Shown here in pieces: positions 35,143 to 45,000 of a DNA stretch of 64,000 bases. The position numbers and the translations under genes were made by a program. How positions within the stretch are numbered: position 1 is the stretch's first letter; each line of letters begins with the position of its first letter. The notes under the pieces are model-generated. The model saw only the letters and a list, made by a program, of their open reading frames with translations. It was not told where the DNA came from and searched no databases. The stretch is from Zymoseptoria tritici IPO323 (Eukaryota; Ascomycota; Dothideomycetes; Mycosphaerellales; Mycosphaerellaceae), in contig NC_018199.1 in NCBI RefSeq assembly GCF_000219625.1, positions 310,001 to 374,000 of the forward strand, given 5' to 3'.

Positions 35143-35780
35143 ATGTCTTGGTTGGTTGATGGACGGACGGGCACGAATGAACCATGGTTTTCTTTTTGAT
35201 GATTGATGATGATTGGCATTGACACGAATGAAAGAAATGGATTTTTTTTTTGATGGATTGATGATGGATTGGCATGACATGTTAAAAAGAAAACGAATGG
35301 GATTTTTGATTGGAAATTTTTCTGCAACAGCAGGATATATGCATGAATGCAAGTCCCAGAGAGCATTTCGTTGGCGCACATTTGATCCCCCAATTCGCCC
35401 AGTCGGCGCAACCCTCGATCAGTCTTAATCCAAACCCAGAGGAACGAACAATGGCCATAAGTGTCGGATTGGTCATTGGTGGACGAAGGAGGAGGAGGAG
35501 GAAGGAGTCGAAGCGACCCCCACGTCAGGCGGGGATGAAAAAAAAGACCTACCCGTACGCTCTCCAAGCGGAGTGGGATTCAGGAGGAACAAGGAACAAA
35601 AGAGTAAGGTAATTCATGTGTGCTTGGAAGGATATAAGAGCAGCTCTCGAGAGTACCGGGAGGTAGATAACGTACACAACATCTTCCCCTTCCACCCATC
35701 ATCGACTGGGACCGGCGTTTGCTTTGAAAGAAACCATGTTCAGCCAAGTGTCCGCGTGCGATCGATCAATTAAACCCAGC

Positions 35781-37586
35781 TCAGATACTCCACTCATTAT
35801 TATCCCCGCACAAAGCGACCCCAGAGTTCTTGCCCTCCTCCTCCTCCTCCTCTTCTTCCTCCTCCTCCTCGTCTTTCTTCTCCTCGATTTTCACCTCTGC
35901 GTCCTTCTCCTCCTCCTCGCTCTGCTCCTCCTCGCCCTGCTCCTCCCGCCCGAGCATCGATGGTATCTGGACTGGTGGAAGATGCTGCTGCTGCTGCTGC
36001 TGCTTGAGACCCATTTGGGACACCGACGCGACAGCTCGTCCAAGTCCATCCAAACACTTCCAGAAGTGTCCGTCGCAAGCATCTTGAAGGACTGTAGTGA
36101 GGAGTTTGTGCAGTGAAACCATCGAGGAGGACACATCACTCTCCGAATTCAAGAACAGCTTTGGGTGACGACGAGGTGTGGTGACTTGATCCAGCAAAGA
36201 ATCATCGCCTGTCATTCTGGATGGAGCATGCTTGGACTGTTGTACACGGAGAAGTGGGTCCTCCTGCGTCTTGGATTGGAGATGTTGCTGTTTCGAACGA
36301 AGCTGGACCATTTCCAGAGCGTGTTGTGTTTGCAGATGCTTCTTCTCCGACAGGCTATTCTGGAGGGTGGATTCCAGCTGCGTCTTCTCCGACAGGCTAT
36401 TCTGGAGGGTGGATTCCAGCTGCGTCTTCTCCGACAGGCTATCCTGGAGGGTGGACTCCAGCTGCGTCTTCTCCTGGTGAAGCTGACTGATTGTATTGTG
36501 CGCTTGGGTTGAGGTGACCTCGAGCTGGGCTTGCAAGTCTGTCTTGGCCGCTTCGAGCATGGCAAAGACATCTCGAGACGAGAGTAACGTTTGAAGTAAT
36601 TGATCTCGCTCGTCGATGGTGCGCCTCAGCTCAACTTGGAGGTTGACGGTCTGTAGGGCGGTGTTGTGGTCCGGAGGACTGTTGTTGCAGCGATGGCAGA
36701 TGGGCCCAGGAGGTACGGTAATGTCGTCCGGAGAAGAGTTGTTGTTGTTGTCGTTGTCATGGAAAAGACTCGTATGCTGAGAAAACGTGTTGTGGTGCTG
36801 CATATCCTCCATGACATCCTCGTTGGTCGGGGATGGGTAACCACAGTGATCACTGAGATCAACAATCTCAACTGTGGACTGACTCTTTTGTTTCGGAAGA
36901 TTCTTCTTTTGCTTTTGCTTCTCACTCTTGTCCTCATCCTTGGGCAAAATGGAGCAATGTCCGTCTCCAGTGCCGTCCGTTGTGGTTTGCATTTTTTGAC
37001 TGCTGCGGGTAACTCTCCCATTGTAGGCACGACTCTTGGAAGCATTTGGCAAGACGTGAATGGTGACCAGTTCAACCAGAGCGGCTTTCTTGGCAGAGGA
37101 GGGAAAGGAAATGGAGTGAGTGTCGAGAATGTCACGAAGCCGAGACATGTTGGCAGTTGACGGCTTCCATCCAGGAGTGAGGTAGTCACAGGTTGATCCA
37201 TGCCGAGTATGGGTTCCAGCATTGGCATGCACATCCACAGGTTCATCCTCGTTCTCATCCTCATGTTCATCCTCATCCTCATCCTCATCCTCATCAGCCT
37301 GATTATTGAGCTCGGCCTCTCGTAATCTCATGCTCTCCTCCAGCTTGGCGTCCCACCCGACCCTGGCTCCCTTTTCAACATCCATGTCGGCAATGTTGTT
37401 CCGTATCCACTTCAACAGATTCTTCTTCCCGATCCGCTCATCTCGCATGTCTTTCGACTCCCATCCCAGAGTGCGGTATAACCGGTTGAGTTGGAGTGGG
37501 GTGATGGAGCCAATGTTGTCGAGCCGGAGCTTATCGAGGTGGGTTTTGAGGATGGGCAAGACCTTTTGATAGTCGCCGCGTCCCAT
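35781..37586 (-). CDS. HeH-domain coiled-coil protein, 601 aa
   Basis: A single frame runs from ATG 37586 to 35781. Residues 134-180 (DYLTPGWKPSTANMSRLRDI then SFPSSAKKAALVELV) match the HeH fold of the fungal Src1/Heh LEM-related proteins, which binds chromatin at the inner nuclear envelope. Known Src1/Heh proteins carry this domain at the extreme N-terminus followed by two membrane helices and a MAN1 C-terminal domain. Here it is preceded by about 130 residues with their own helical start (MGRGDYQKVLPILKTHLDKL) and a Glu/Asp run. No membrane helix follows. Residues about 300-460 are a long coiled coil with four tandem EKTQLESTLQNSLS units. The tail has poly-Gln and a long poly-Glu run. I infer a soluble nuclear DNA- or chromatin-associated protein. 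Confidence 0.8.
   Translation of the reverse strand: MGRGDYQKVLPILKTHLDKLRLDNIGSITPLQLNRLYRTLGWESKDMRDERIGKKNLLKWIRNNIADMDVEKGARVGWDAKLEESMRLREAELNNQADEDEDEDEDEHEDENEDEPVDVHANAGTHTRHGSTCDYLTPGWKPSTANMSRLRDILDTHSISFPSSAKKAALVELVTIHVLPNASKSRAYNGRVTRSSQKMQTTTDGTGDGHCSILPKDEDKSEKQKQKKNLPKQKSQSTVEIVDLSDHCGYPSPTNEDVMEDMQHHNTFSQHTSLFHDNDNNNNSSPDDITVPPGPICHRCNNSPPDHNTALQTVNLQVELRRTIDERDQLLQTLLSSRDVFAMLEAAKTDLQAQLEVTSTQAHNTISQLHQEKTQLESTLQDSLSEKTQLESTLQNSLSEKTQLESTLQNSLSEKKHLQTQHALEMVQLRSKQQHLQSKTQEDPLLRVQQSKHAPSRMTGDDSLLDQVTTPRRHPKLFLNSESDVSSSMVSLHKLLTTVLQDACDGHFWKCLDGLGRAVASVSQMGLKQQQQQQHLPPVQIPSMLGREEQGEEEQSEEEEKDAEVKIEEKKDEEEEEEEEEEEEGKNSGVALCGDNNEWSI
36350..36475 (-). repeat. Three 42-bp coding repeats
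   Basis: Tandem copies encode the 14-aa unit EKTQLESTLQNSLS. They are nearly identical in DNA, so amplification was recent. Fourteen residues are two heptads, so copy number changes keep the coiled-coil phase. Confidence 0.9.
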
Positions 37587-38017
37587 GACGGCGGCGGAGT
37601 TGAGGGATGTTGTGGAAGAGCGGCGGTAGTGTAGATGGTGGACGTGGAATGTGGATGGTGGTGTAGGAGAGTCGAAGAGGAGGAAGGATGATAGGAGAGG
37701 TTAAGAGCAAGAGGCCTGCCCCTCCAGCCGCCATGGTGATTTGTTCCCCTAATAATAAAGGAGAATGAGAATCCATTTGGGGCATCGTTGGAGATTGCCA
37801 GTTCCGATTGGGGTGAGGTTGGATGATGGATGTGATGGATGCGGCTGAATCTGATGCTGCACAGATCATGGAACTACTTGGCAGCGCTAATCCACTTCGG
37901 GGGCTTGCACATAATTGGCGCAGAGCGGTGGGGCTGTGGGGTTAAGGTACCCTGCGCCCTGCGTTTCCTGTATCCTCGATCCTCGATCCTCGCTTTCGGA
38001 CACCTCACACTTCGAAC
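37587..38017. promoter_or_regulatory. Divergent intergenic region between HeH and HNH genes
   Basis: This 431-bp spacer separates the starts of two divergently transcribed genes (HeH to the left, HNH to the right), so both promoters must lie in it or overlap the leaders. The right end is C/T-rich just before the ATG at 38018, as in many fungal leaders. No specific binding site is claimed. Confidence 0.45.
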
Positions 38018-39490
38018 ATGAACGCCGCTGCTGCTCCAGTGGTTCAAGTGCTCCCGGCACTCGACGTGGTGCAATCTAGTCCCGGGTCCCGGCGGGCATA
38101 TCTTATCATTCGACATCCCGGCTATCCGGACGACGAAAGCAACAACGTCTTGCTCACGCTGCCCGCGACCGACGGCACCGCGGATGCGCCGGGCATACAG
38201 TACGGTCTCGTTCACACCGCCTGCGCCATCATTGCGAACAACCGCTTCGACGGCCAGCTGACCACCTCCCGCCATCTCCCCGCCGCCGACGAATACGCCG
38301 CACCGCCCTTTGAAAGTCTCCTCCCCGCCGGCGACTACTACTTTCACCTGTCCTCCGCTACTTGCCCTGCCGATGTTACCCCTCGTCCCACCCCCGACTT
38401 CACGCCGCCCTACGCCGTGGTCCCGAACTTCGCTCACTGGCATTTCCCTCACGATCGCCTTCCCACCGCATGGCGGGCCGCGCCCATCGCACCGGCACCC
38501 TTCTCAGCTGCGGGCGCGCGCGCGCGAGACGTCACCTGCCGCCTCACGAAACACGACGTGCCCGTCGAGAGCGCCCACATTCTGCCCGCGGCGGAAAAGA
38601 CGTGGTTCGGTACGAACGGCATGGAGCGCTATGCGCCGGACAGCTCGAAGCGAGGCGAAGAGATTGTCAACGCGGAAGAGAACATGGTGCTCCTGCGCCA
38701 GGACATTCACACCCTTTGGGATTCCATGCGACTGAGCATCGTTCCCAAAGCCGACGCTGGCGGTGGCTTCGCATGGGCTGTCCATCTCAACGCCTGGTCG
38801 CCCGTGCTGTACGGTCTGTACCACCACCGCGGCTTACACCCACTCGCCGGTGTCCAGCGGGAGTACCTCTTCGCACGCTTCGCTTGGGACATCTTTCCGA
38901 AGCTCCAGCCGTTCCTCCAGAAGCACGTCACGCGGAATGTGGTCGTCCGCGACGGTGCGCGGTCTTCCGAGTTCTGCGCCGATGATCTGGACCCGTACTG
39001 CCGCGATCAGGGACGGTTGCGGAGCAGTCGCAGTCCCCGGAAAGCCAGCAGTAATCCATCGAAGCGTATGCGCAGCGATGACGGTGTCAAAGACGTGCAG
39101 AGCTTCGATTCGGGGATCGGCAGGTGGCTGTCCGAGGCTGGAGAGGCCGTGGAGACGGTGGAGGCTATGGCGGAACCCGTCACATACGACAATGCTTTCA
39201 CCAGTGAAGAGTCAGGGGCCGAGTGCGATGATGGCAGCTTGGGAGTCGATGAGATTAACGCTAATGGGGAGAACGACTTTGATGATGAGGAGAACGACGT
39301 CGATGATCAGGAAGATGTTGATGATGAGGCGGATCACTTACTACGCCTGCGCCGCCGTGAGGTGGGCATGACGGCTTGCGAGCCAGACAATGACCTATTC
39401 GGCTCGAAACGAAGAAGGGAAGTCTGCGAAGGCTCAGAAGACGAGTGGGAAGCAGAGCATCGAGGTCGCAAACGATGGCGGAGCCGCTAG
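38018..39490 (+). CDS. HNH_2-type nuclease-domain protein, 490 aa
   Basis: This is a single intact frame. Residues 174-235 have the arrangement of fungal HNH_2 domains: CRLTKHDVPVESAHILP with Cys174 and His187, then WFGTNGM, then ENMVLLRQDIHTLWD with Asn222 and His231. These correspond to the C-H-N-H residues that coordinate metal and cut DNA in HNH nucleases. The N-terminal 170 residues contain a small beta-rich region (AYLIIRHPGYP, VLLTLPATDG). The C-terminal 140 residues are acidic and disordered with a basic end (GRKRWRSR), possibly a nuclear localisation signal. The family is common and expanded in ascomycetes, and its biological role is not established. Codon use is GC-rich and free of RIP. 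Confidence 0.85.
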   Translation: MNAAAAPVVQVLPALDVVQSSPGSRRAYLIIRHPGYPDDESNNVLLTLPATDGTADAPGIQYGLVHTACAIIANNRFDGQLTTSRHLPAADEYAAPPFESLLPAGDYYFHLSSATCPADVTPRPTPDFTPPYAVVPNFAHWHFPHDRLPTAWRAAPIAPAPFSAAGARARDVTCRLTKHDVPVESAHILPAAEKTWFGTNGMERYAPDSSKRGEEIVNAEENMVLLRQDIHTLWDSMRLSIVPKADAGGGFAWAVHLNAWSPVLYGLYHHRGLHPLAGVQREYLFARFAWDIFPKLQPFLQKHVTRNVVVRDGARSSEFCADDLDPYCRDQGRLRSSRSPRKASSNPSKRMRSDDGVKDVQSFDSGIGRWLSEAGEAVETVEAMAEPVTYDNAFTSEESGAECDDGSLGVDEINANGENDFDDEENDVDDQEDVDDEADHLLRLRRREVGMTACEPDNDLFGSKRRREVCEGSEDEWEAEHRGRKRWRSR

Positions 39491-42400
39491 AGGGTCTTGT
39501 TCATTTTCTCGCCTGGCCTATTTGATCTGCGACCATCTTGTTGACAAGTGATCGGTCCGCTGATATTCTACCAAGAAGTGGAGCACATACGAGAGCAAGC
39601 CGCGATATGACGACGACGACGACGACACCGACACCGACACCAGAGCCTGTTTGAATTCCGACGATGAGCTCGACGGCGCTCTGCCCGAAACCGAACGGCG
39701 GGTACTGGTGGGTGAGGACATGGGGAAGAAGCAGCAAGGGATCGGGAGAGGGCACGGAGAATGATCAGGCGAGGTGGAGAATCCGCGGGCTGCTAGGCAG
39801 GGCGTAGGAAAACTGTGTCGTGGGCCAAATACAACCCGCCCGGCGTGGTACGATGTAAGCACGAGGAGGCGGTGCGTCGCGGCAAGTTCAGCTCGAGATA
39901 CATCAAGCAAATTGAAAAATGATCCCCTCACAGAATGCTTCTTCAATCACCTGGTCATGCAGTTGTTGCAGCCTAGCTAGGTACCTTGCTTGTCAGCCTT
40001 CGATGGTGCCATGGAACGGCCCTACTCCGTCCGACTGCGGACAGTCCACCCTCCGGAGTTCCCTCAAGCTGCCCCACACGCCGTGTCCCAGATACGCTTC
40101 AAGTCGCCTGTCGATCGGGAAGATAAGTGGGGCTGCTGTTGGAACGTGATCGCTGGCGGAGAAGCATGACCCGCGCTGGACGAACAAACCGCGATGACAG
40201 GAGAGGTCAGGACGGAGAGCGAGGCGGAATGGTAATCGCGGTTGTGATCACAGGATCCGGCAGGGAAGAAGGATTGGAGAGCTGGGGTTCGGCATGGCGC
40301 GGACGCGAGAGGAGTTTCTTTTTTTCTTTCAAAAATGGAAGGACAGCGTGAACACAAACGACCAGGGCGAGCCGGAGAAGGAGGACGTTGCGGAAGCGCC
40401 GCCGGCTCCTTCCGTTGCTATTGCGGTCTGGCCTGGTGCAAGGCGAGCTGATTACTGCATCTGAGAGACATCGAGCCATCGCGAGGGTCGCAAGCAAGCG
40501 GGTCGAATTGTGCGCAATTTGCCGAGGCGGTGTTCCGTGTGTTTGGCCCCCCCTGGACTGAAAATTGAGGCGTACAGCTCAGAGGCAGAACGTTGCGGCT
40601 ACAGAACAGCAAATAGGGCCTACCGACAACGACATTGCTCGAGAAGCGCCCCGGCCTGACAAAGGTCCAGCTTCTTCTTCGACAGCCGCACCAAACCACT
40701 CGCCTCTTCTTTCATGGCAGCACACGCGGACATCTTCGCTTTCTTCCGGGTTGCCCAGACCGCGAGCAGGACGACATCAGCTGCTACTATAATAATGGCA
40801 GCTTCGGTGTCGACCTTGCAGTCCGAGCAGAGATATTACGGCGCTGGAAACCTACAACTCCAAGCGCAGCGCATGCGGGGGCACCTTGCAAAAGATGAGA
40901 AGCTGATACAGGACATCGAACATATCAATCGCATCCCGTCACCACTCCCGCCTTCCTGCCCTCAGCCTTGCCTCTACCGCCTTTAACTCCACTCCAACAC
41001 AGCAACCCCGACCACACCGCCGGCCACACCAGCAATCGTAGAAGGCCCAGCTAGGTCGCCCGCGGACTCGGAGACTTGTATCCCGTCGCATTACCACCAC
41101 GACTAAACATTCTTTGCCCCGGCTTGGTACCACCTCGACGAAACAGCCGTCTCTGCCGGCTGACTCCGCCGTCCAAGACTTTAAGTCAAGAGCTCAATCA
41201 TGTAGAGGTTTCCATTTGCCCCGAAAGAAAAGCTCCAATCTTTCCGAGGCCGACTTGGTGAAGCTTGAGAGAGGAGGGTGGAAAGTCAAGGAAAACCATC
41301 CGGCGAGGATCTGCACATCGAATTCGCCGGCGCAATACTTCCGTGAACTTCCAGCAGAGCTGCGGGTATCGATGGTGCGATGACGACCTGGCCACATTGA
41401 GCAGAGCACTCCAGGCTTGCAAATCTGCTGTCTGCATCCCTTCTCGCCGACGTGGGATTCAGGTCCCTACGGGCTGAGAACGTAGTCAATTCGTTTCCAA
41501 CAAGATGGAGAGTCGAGCGAAGCATCAACGAGTGAGAGAGATGCCTTGATTTTGCCGTCTTCAGGCAATCTCATGGTAAAGCCTCTTCTTGCTGTGCCCC
41601 TCTTAAGCGTCTTATGCCATGATTTGCAAGTCAACTCCCTTACGCGACCCGGCACCTCTTGTGTGGTGGTACTTGGACCTTCCTCTGTCCGGGTTGACTG
41701 TCACTGCAGCAGCCGCTTCACTCGCTACGTACCGCCCCTATTTGTCCGAGATTAGCCCTTTAATAGCCGTTATACACAAGTTCATCACTCTCCGGCTGTG
41801 CCTGTTGGCTTCTTCTTCCCATCAAGTCTCGCTGATCGACACGGAGTGGCTCGCACGCGAGCAATATCCAGCCCAACGACGAAGCTTTCGTAAGTTCAAC
41901 TTGGTTCAGATCGTTCCACTACTAATTGAGATCACCCAGATCACGAGCTTGTGTGTACGAGCGCATCACATCTTTTTGCTAAGTAGCATAGGTCTTCCAC
42001 TTCAGAGCCAAGAACGAGGACAATCCGGCGGGGAAGCGTCACTATCGCCTTCCTTTAGCATCAAGAACCAAGACGAGCTGTTTTATCGACTCCAACGCCG
42101 AGATTCGATGACCGCGGCAATCCATCATTCGTCTCGGGGCACTGTCAAGTGAGCCCGCGACTGCTTCCTCGGTAATGCTTGTCTGATATTTGTACAAAAG
42201 GTCCACCATTCCGAGGTCGAGCTCCCGGATTTTCCAGACTCCTTCGACTGACTGAACGGCCCACAGCTCCTGGACATTTGAATCTCTCACTTCCCGGAGG
42301 ACTGTCATTCCCCCTGAGAGGCGGAGTCGGGCGTCAGCTTTCCTCGGATTCTCGGGGAATTCCAGCTCTCTTCAGACCTCTTTGATTGCCCGACGTTCGG

Positions 42401-43269
42401 ATAAGCACTGCCCGCCGTTAAGTTTTTGCTCCGAACAGCCACGTGGTGAGTGACATTGACCGCTGGTCGAGCACTGTCAAACCCGACCGCCCTTGGATGT
42501 CTCTCTCCGAGCGGCCAGATACGCTGCGTCAAACAAGCGCATACCGTAGCCTTTTCTATTAGTATGTAGGCGTTATCCCCGCTAGCTTGCTTCCTCCGCC
42601 ACGTGTCCAGTCTCTCTCCGAACGTGCTTGCTAAGCCATGGATTTTTTCTTCTCTACATCGCGCGAACCGACTACAGCGCTTCGTTTCCAGGGCGAAAGA
42701 GAGTGGGCTCATCCCTCATGCGGACGCATGCCCAAACCTCATCGTGCATCGCTTCGAGCATGAGGCTAGAGGCAAGGATTGATGCAACACCTGAAGTTCC
42801 GTCAATTTTGACCACGGCCTTGGACGGCGGCGCTTCTCCGCAAGCACATCGTTTCCCTGCTCTCCTGCAAGATAAGAGGAAGGGCGAATGAGGATAAGGA
42901 GGAGGTTGGGGCGGAGCAACCCTTTCTCGAAGCGAGGAGGAGGAGGTTGGACGAGGCGCTGGGAATGCTGCGTGGACGTGACGACATCATCCGACTGGAA
43001 GCGGCGCGACGACGGCGTCTCATTCGATTGGGTTCATCAGCCTGCTCGAGCGCCCACTCCCCACACCGGTAAGATACACCACGGCGGTCGGTTCCCGGAA
43101 GCAGCAGCGGCGATGCCGGGTCCTGGGAGCGAGAGCGCACACGCTGCACCAGACCCCTTCTCAACACGGAAAGGTCGACGCAGCAACGTCCGAAAGTCTT
43201 CCGCGAACTGTAAATTCCTCAGTCCTCAACATTTCTTCTTGGTCTCCATCTGCATCTCCATCTCCATCT
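39491..43269. other. Gene-poor stretch with short coding-like fragments
   Basis: No full gene was supported. Protein-like pieces include a minus-strand frame near 39518-39721 (MSSPTSTRRSVSGRAPS), a plus-strand piece at 40700-40860 (GHLRFLPGCPDREQDDISCY), a plus-strand piece at 41165-41383 (ADLVKLERGGWKVKENHPAR), and the minus-strand piece listed separately at 42042-42308. They change strand and frame and do not connect. Most likely this is a mixture of relics and non-coding DNA. Confidence 0.4.
42042..42308 (-). pseudogene. Short coding-like fragment, unrecognised
   Basis: The frame reads MTVLREVRDSNVQELWAVQS and continues VWKIRELDLGMVDLLYKYQ, which has normal amino-acid composition and alternating hydrophobic positions. 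It has 88 codons. Upstream and downstream frames on the same strand are also open but unrelated in style. It is probably an exon or relic of a larger gene. Confidence 0.3.
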
Positions 43270-43329
43270 CTATCCCGCCTCAGCCGAAACGAAAAACCCT
43301 TCCTCTCGCTCCCCGCACCTACCACACAG

Positions 43330-44015
43330 CAAGACCCTCAAATATCCATCGACATCCATCAGCAAAACACATCTCCTCCCTCTTGGCCGTCGACCTGCTC
43401 TCGACCGCTTCCTCCTCGCAGCAACACTCTCGATGAGCGCCTCATGTCGCTCGTAGAGCTCCTGCTTGGCCTGCTTGAGCTTGGCCAGGTAGAGTTCGGG
43501 CCTGGTTGAGTTTGGCCTCGAGATCTGTGTCATGGAGATGGGCTGAGAGGATAAAATGTTAGCGAGACGTGCAAGAGAGAGCACTGCGAGGAAGAGAGGA
43601 CATACCCGGCTTGCTCTGGCGAGGAGTGCTTTTTTAGGAGGGACTTGGACTTTGGTCGTAATGATCGGAGCAGGAGTCTTGGGCTCATCAACGACGGCTG
43701 CGGGAGTCGCTTTGCGTCGATGATCCTGGAAGCGGGAACTGCTGGGCCGGCTAGCTTGTGTAGAGGCTGGACCGGCGTGGCGTACGCATTCTCCAGGCGT
43801 GCAAGTGAGTCTTCATCGTCGTCGTCGTCGTGGTTGGTGGCCTGCGCGGCCTTGTCGTGCTCAACTTCTTCGACGGCCGTCTCCTCCCCGTAACTCATTT
43901 CTATGACGCCATGCTGTCCATTCTTTACCTCCCACGACTTCTTCCTCTCGAGTCTCACCATCTCCGACCCCCCGCAGCAGATCAGGGGAAAGAACTCAAC
44001 GATGGAACCATTCAA
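43330..44015 (-). pseudogene. Third, broken copy of the coiled-coil family C-terminus
   Basis: On the minus strand the piece EDSLARLENAYATPVQPLHK matches the DLENAYTTNAS region of the paralogue at 24830-26074, and Ser/Lys-rich sequence follows. A 63-nt intron-like segment (43605-43543, donor GTATGT, acceptor CTCAG) is followed by HLHDTDLEAKLNQA in one frame and by LYLAKLKQAKQELYERHEAL in another. The latter is a clear heptad pattern like the C-terminal coiled coil of the family. The splice phase and the internal frame change do not agree, and the N-terminal globular part is absent. I read it as a truncated, frameshifted relic. Confidence 0.55.
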
Positions 44016-45000
44016 AGAATTTGTAACAGATCAGCCTTCAGATCTCACAGCCGACTCTCGTCCACAACATTTTTTGAATTGCGGTATTGATTGGTGCAGC
44101 CCGGTGCATTTTTTCTGAATATGGCCGGCTGTGAATGATGGTACAATGTAGATGGATGAGAGGAGTGGACTTGAGCAGCTGAGACGGCGACCGGATTTAT
44201 GGCGGTCATCGCGAAGGCGGAAGAGTCGACGGCTTCGGCGCGGAAGGTAGGCGTGGTTTGGGGAAGCGGACAAGATGGCAAAGACGAGGGGGGAGTGGAC
44301 CAGCAGGCCAAAAGCACAACGCCGACAACGAAGACCGAGTCAGTGCTTGGCTGGTGGATGCGTACGCCATGCCGCCGGTACGCTTGCATTGTCCGCCGGT
44401 CGCGGAAACAACGTGCGCAGGTCAAGGTCCCGAGAGAGAACAGACGGCGAAGAAACGCATGGCGAAGGAACGCGAGCTGGCTGAGTAGAGACATGGATAG
44501 GGCGGGCTGGCTGAGTAGAGATCGCTTGGGCGAGACGCCTTCGTCCGCTTGATGACGAAGGTCGGACTGAAGGTGAGCTTTATGAGTGAGCACAGATTCA
44601 TGCGCAATTGGTCAAGTTTGGTTCGTATACCTCCCCTTCAGCTCGTCAAGGTTCTGGTCTCGTGTTCCTGCACTGCTCTGCAATATGGCCACATCGTTTC
44701 TCGAGCGACCTGCTGCAGTGTGCAAAGACCGTGTAACCCTATGACAAGCCCGTCAACATCCTCTGCGTTGCGTTGACAATTGTCCCGGTATATCTTATTC
44801 TCTCTTATCATAGTCATCGTCACGTTGACCTTGTTGTGCCCTCTCAAGCCGTGTACGTGCAGGACATGAAGCTATCGATGGGATAGAGGCAAGCAAGGTG
44901 CGGCGAGGCGTGAGCAGAGGTAGGTATGGTGAAGGAGTCGACCGTCGCTGCTTGCCTCAAGAACATATCCGTGCGTGATTTCGGGCGCCAACGTTGGAGG
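44016..45000. other. Stretch without a convincing gene
   Basis: Frames on both strands overlap (for example 44045-44593 on the minus strand and 44199-44552 on the plus strand). Neither has a domain, repeats or clear splice signals. Confidence 0.4.

Noticed and set aside
35830..36139. Poly-Ser and Arg-rich frames around 35.8-36.1 kb
   Set aside because: They are antisense or shifted readings of the Glu-rich and Gln-rich tail of the HeH protein gene.
38310..39371. Long overlapping plus-strand frames inside the HNH gene
   Set aside because: They are shifted frames of a GC-rich gene. Only the 490-aa frame contains the ordered HNH_2 residues.
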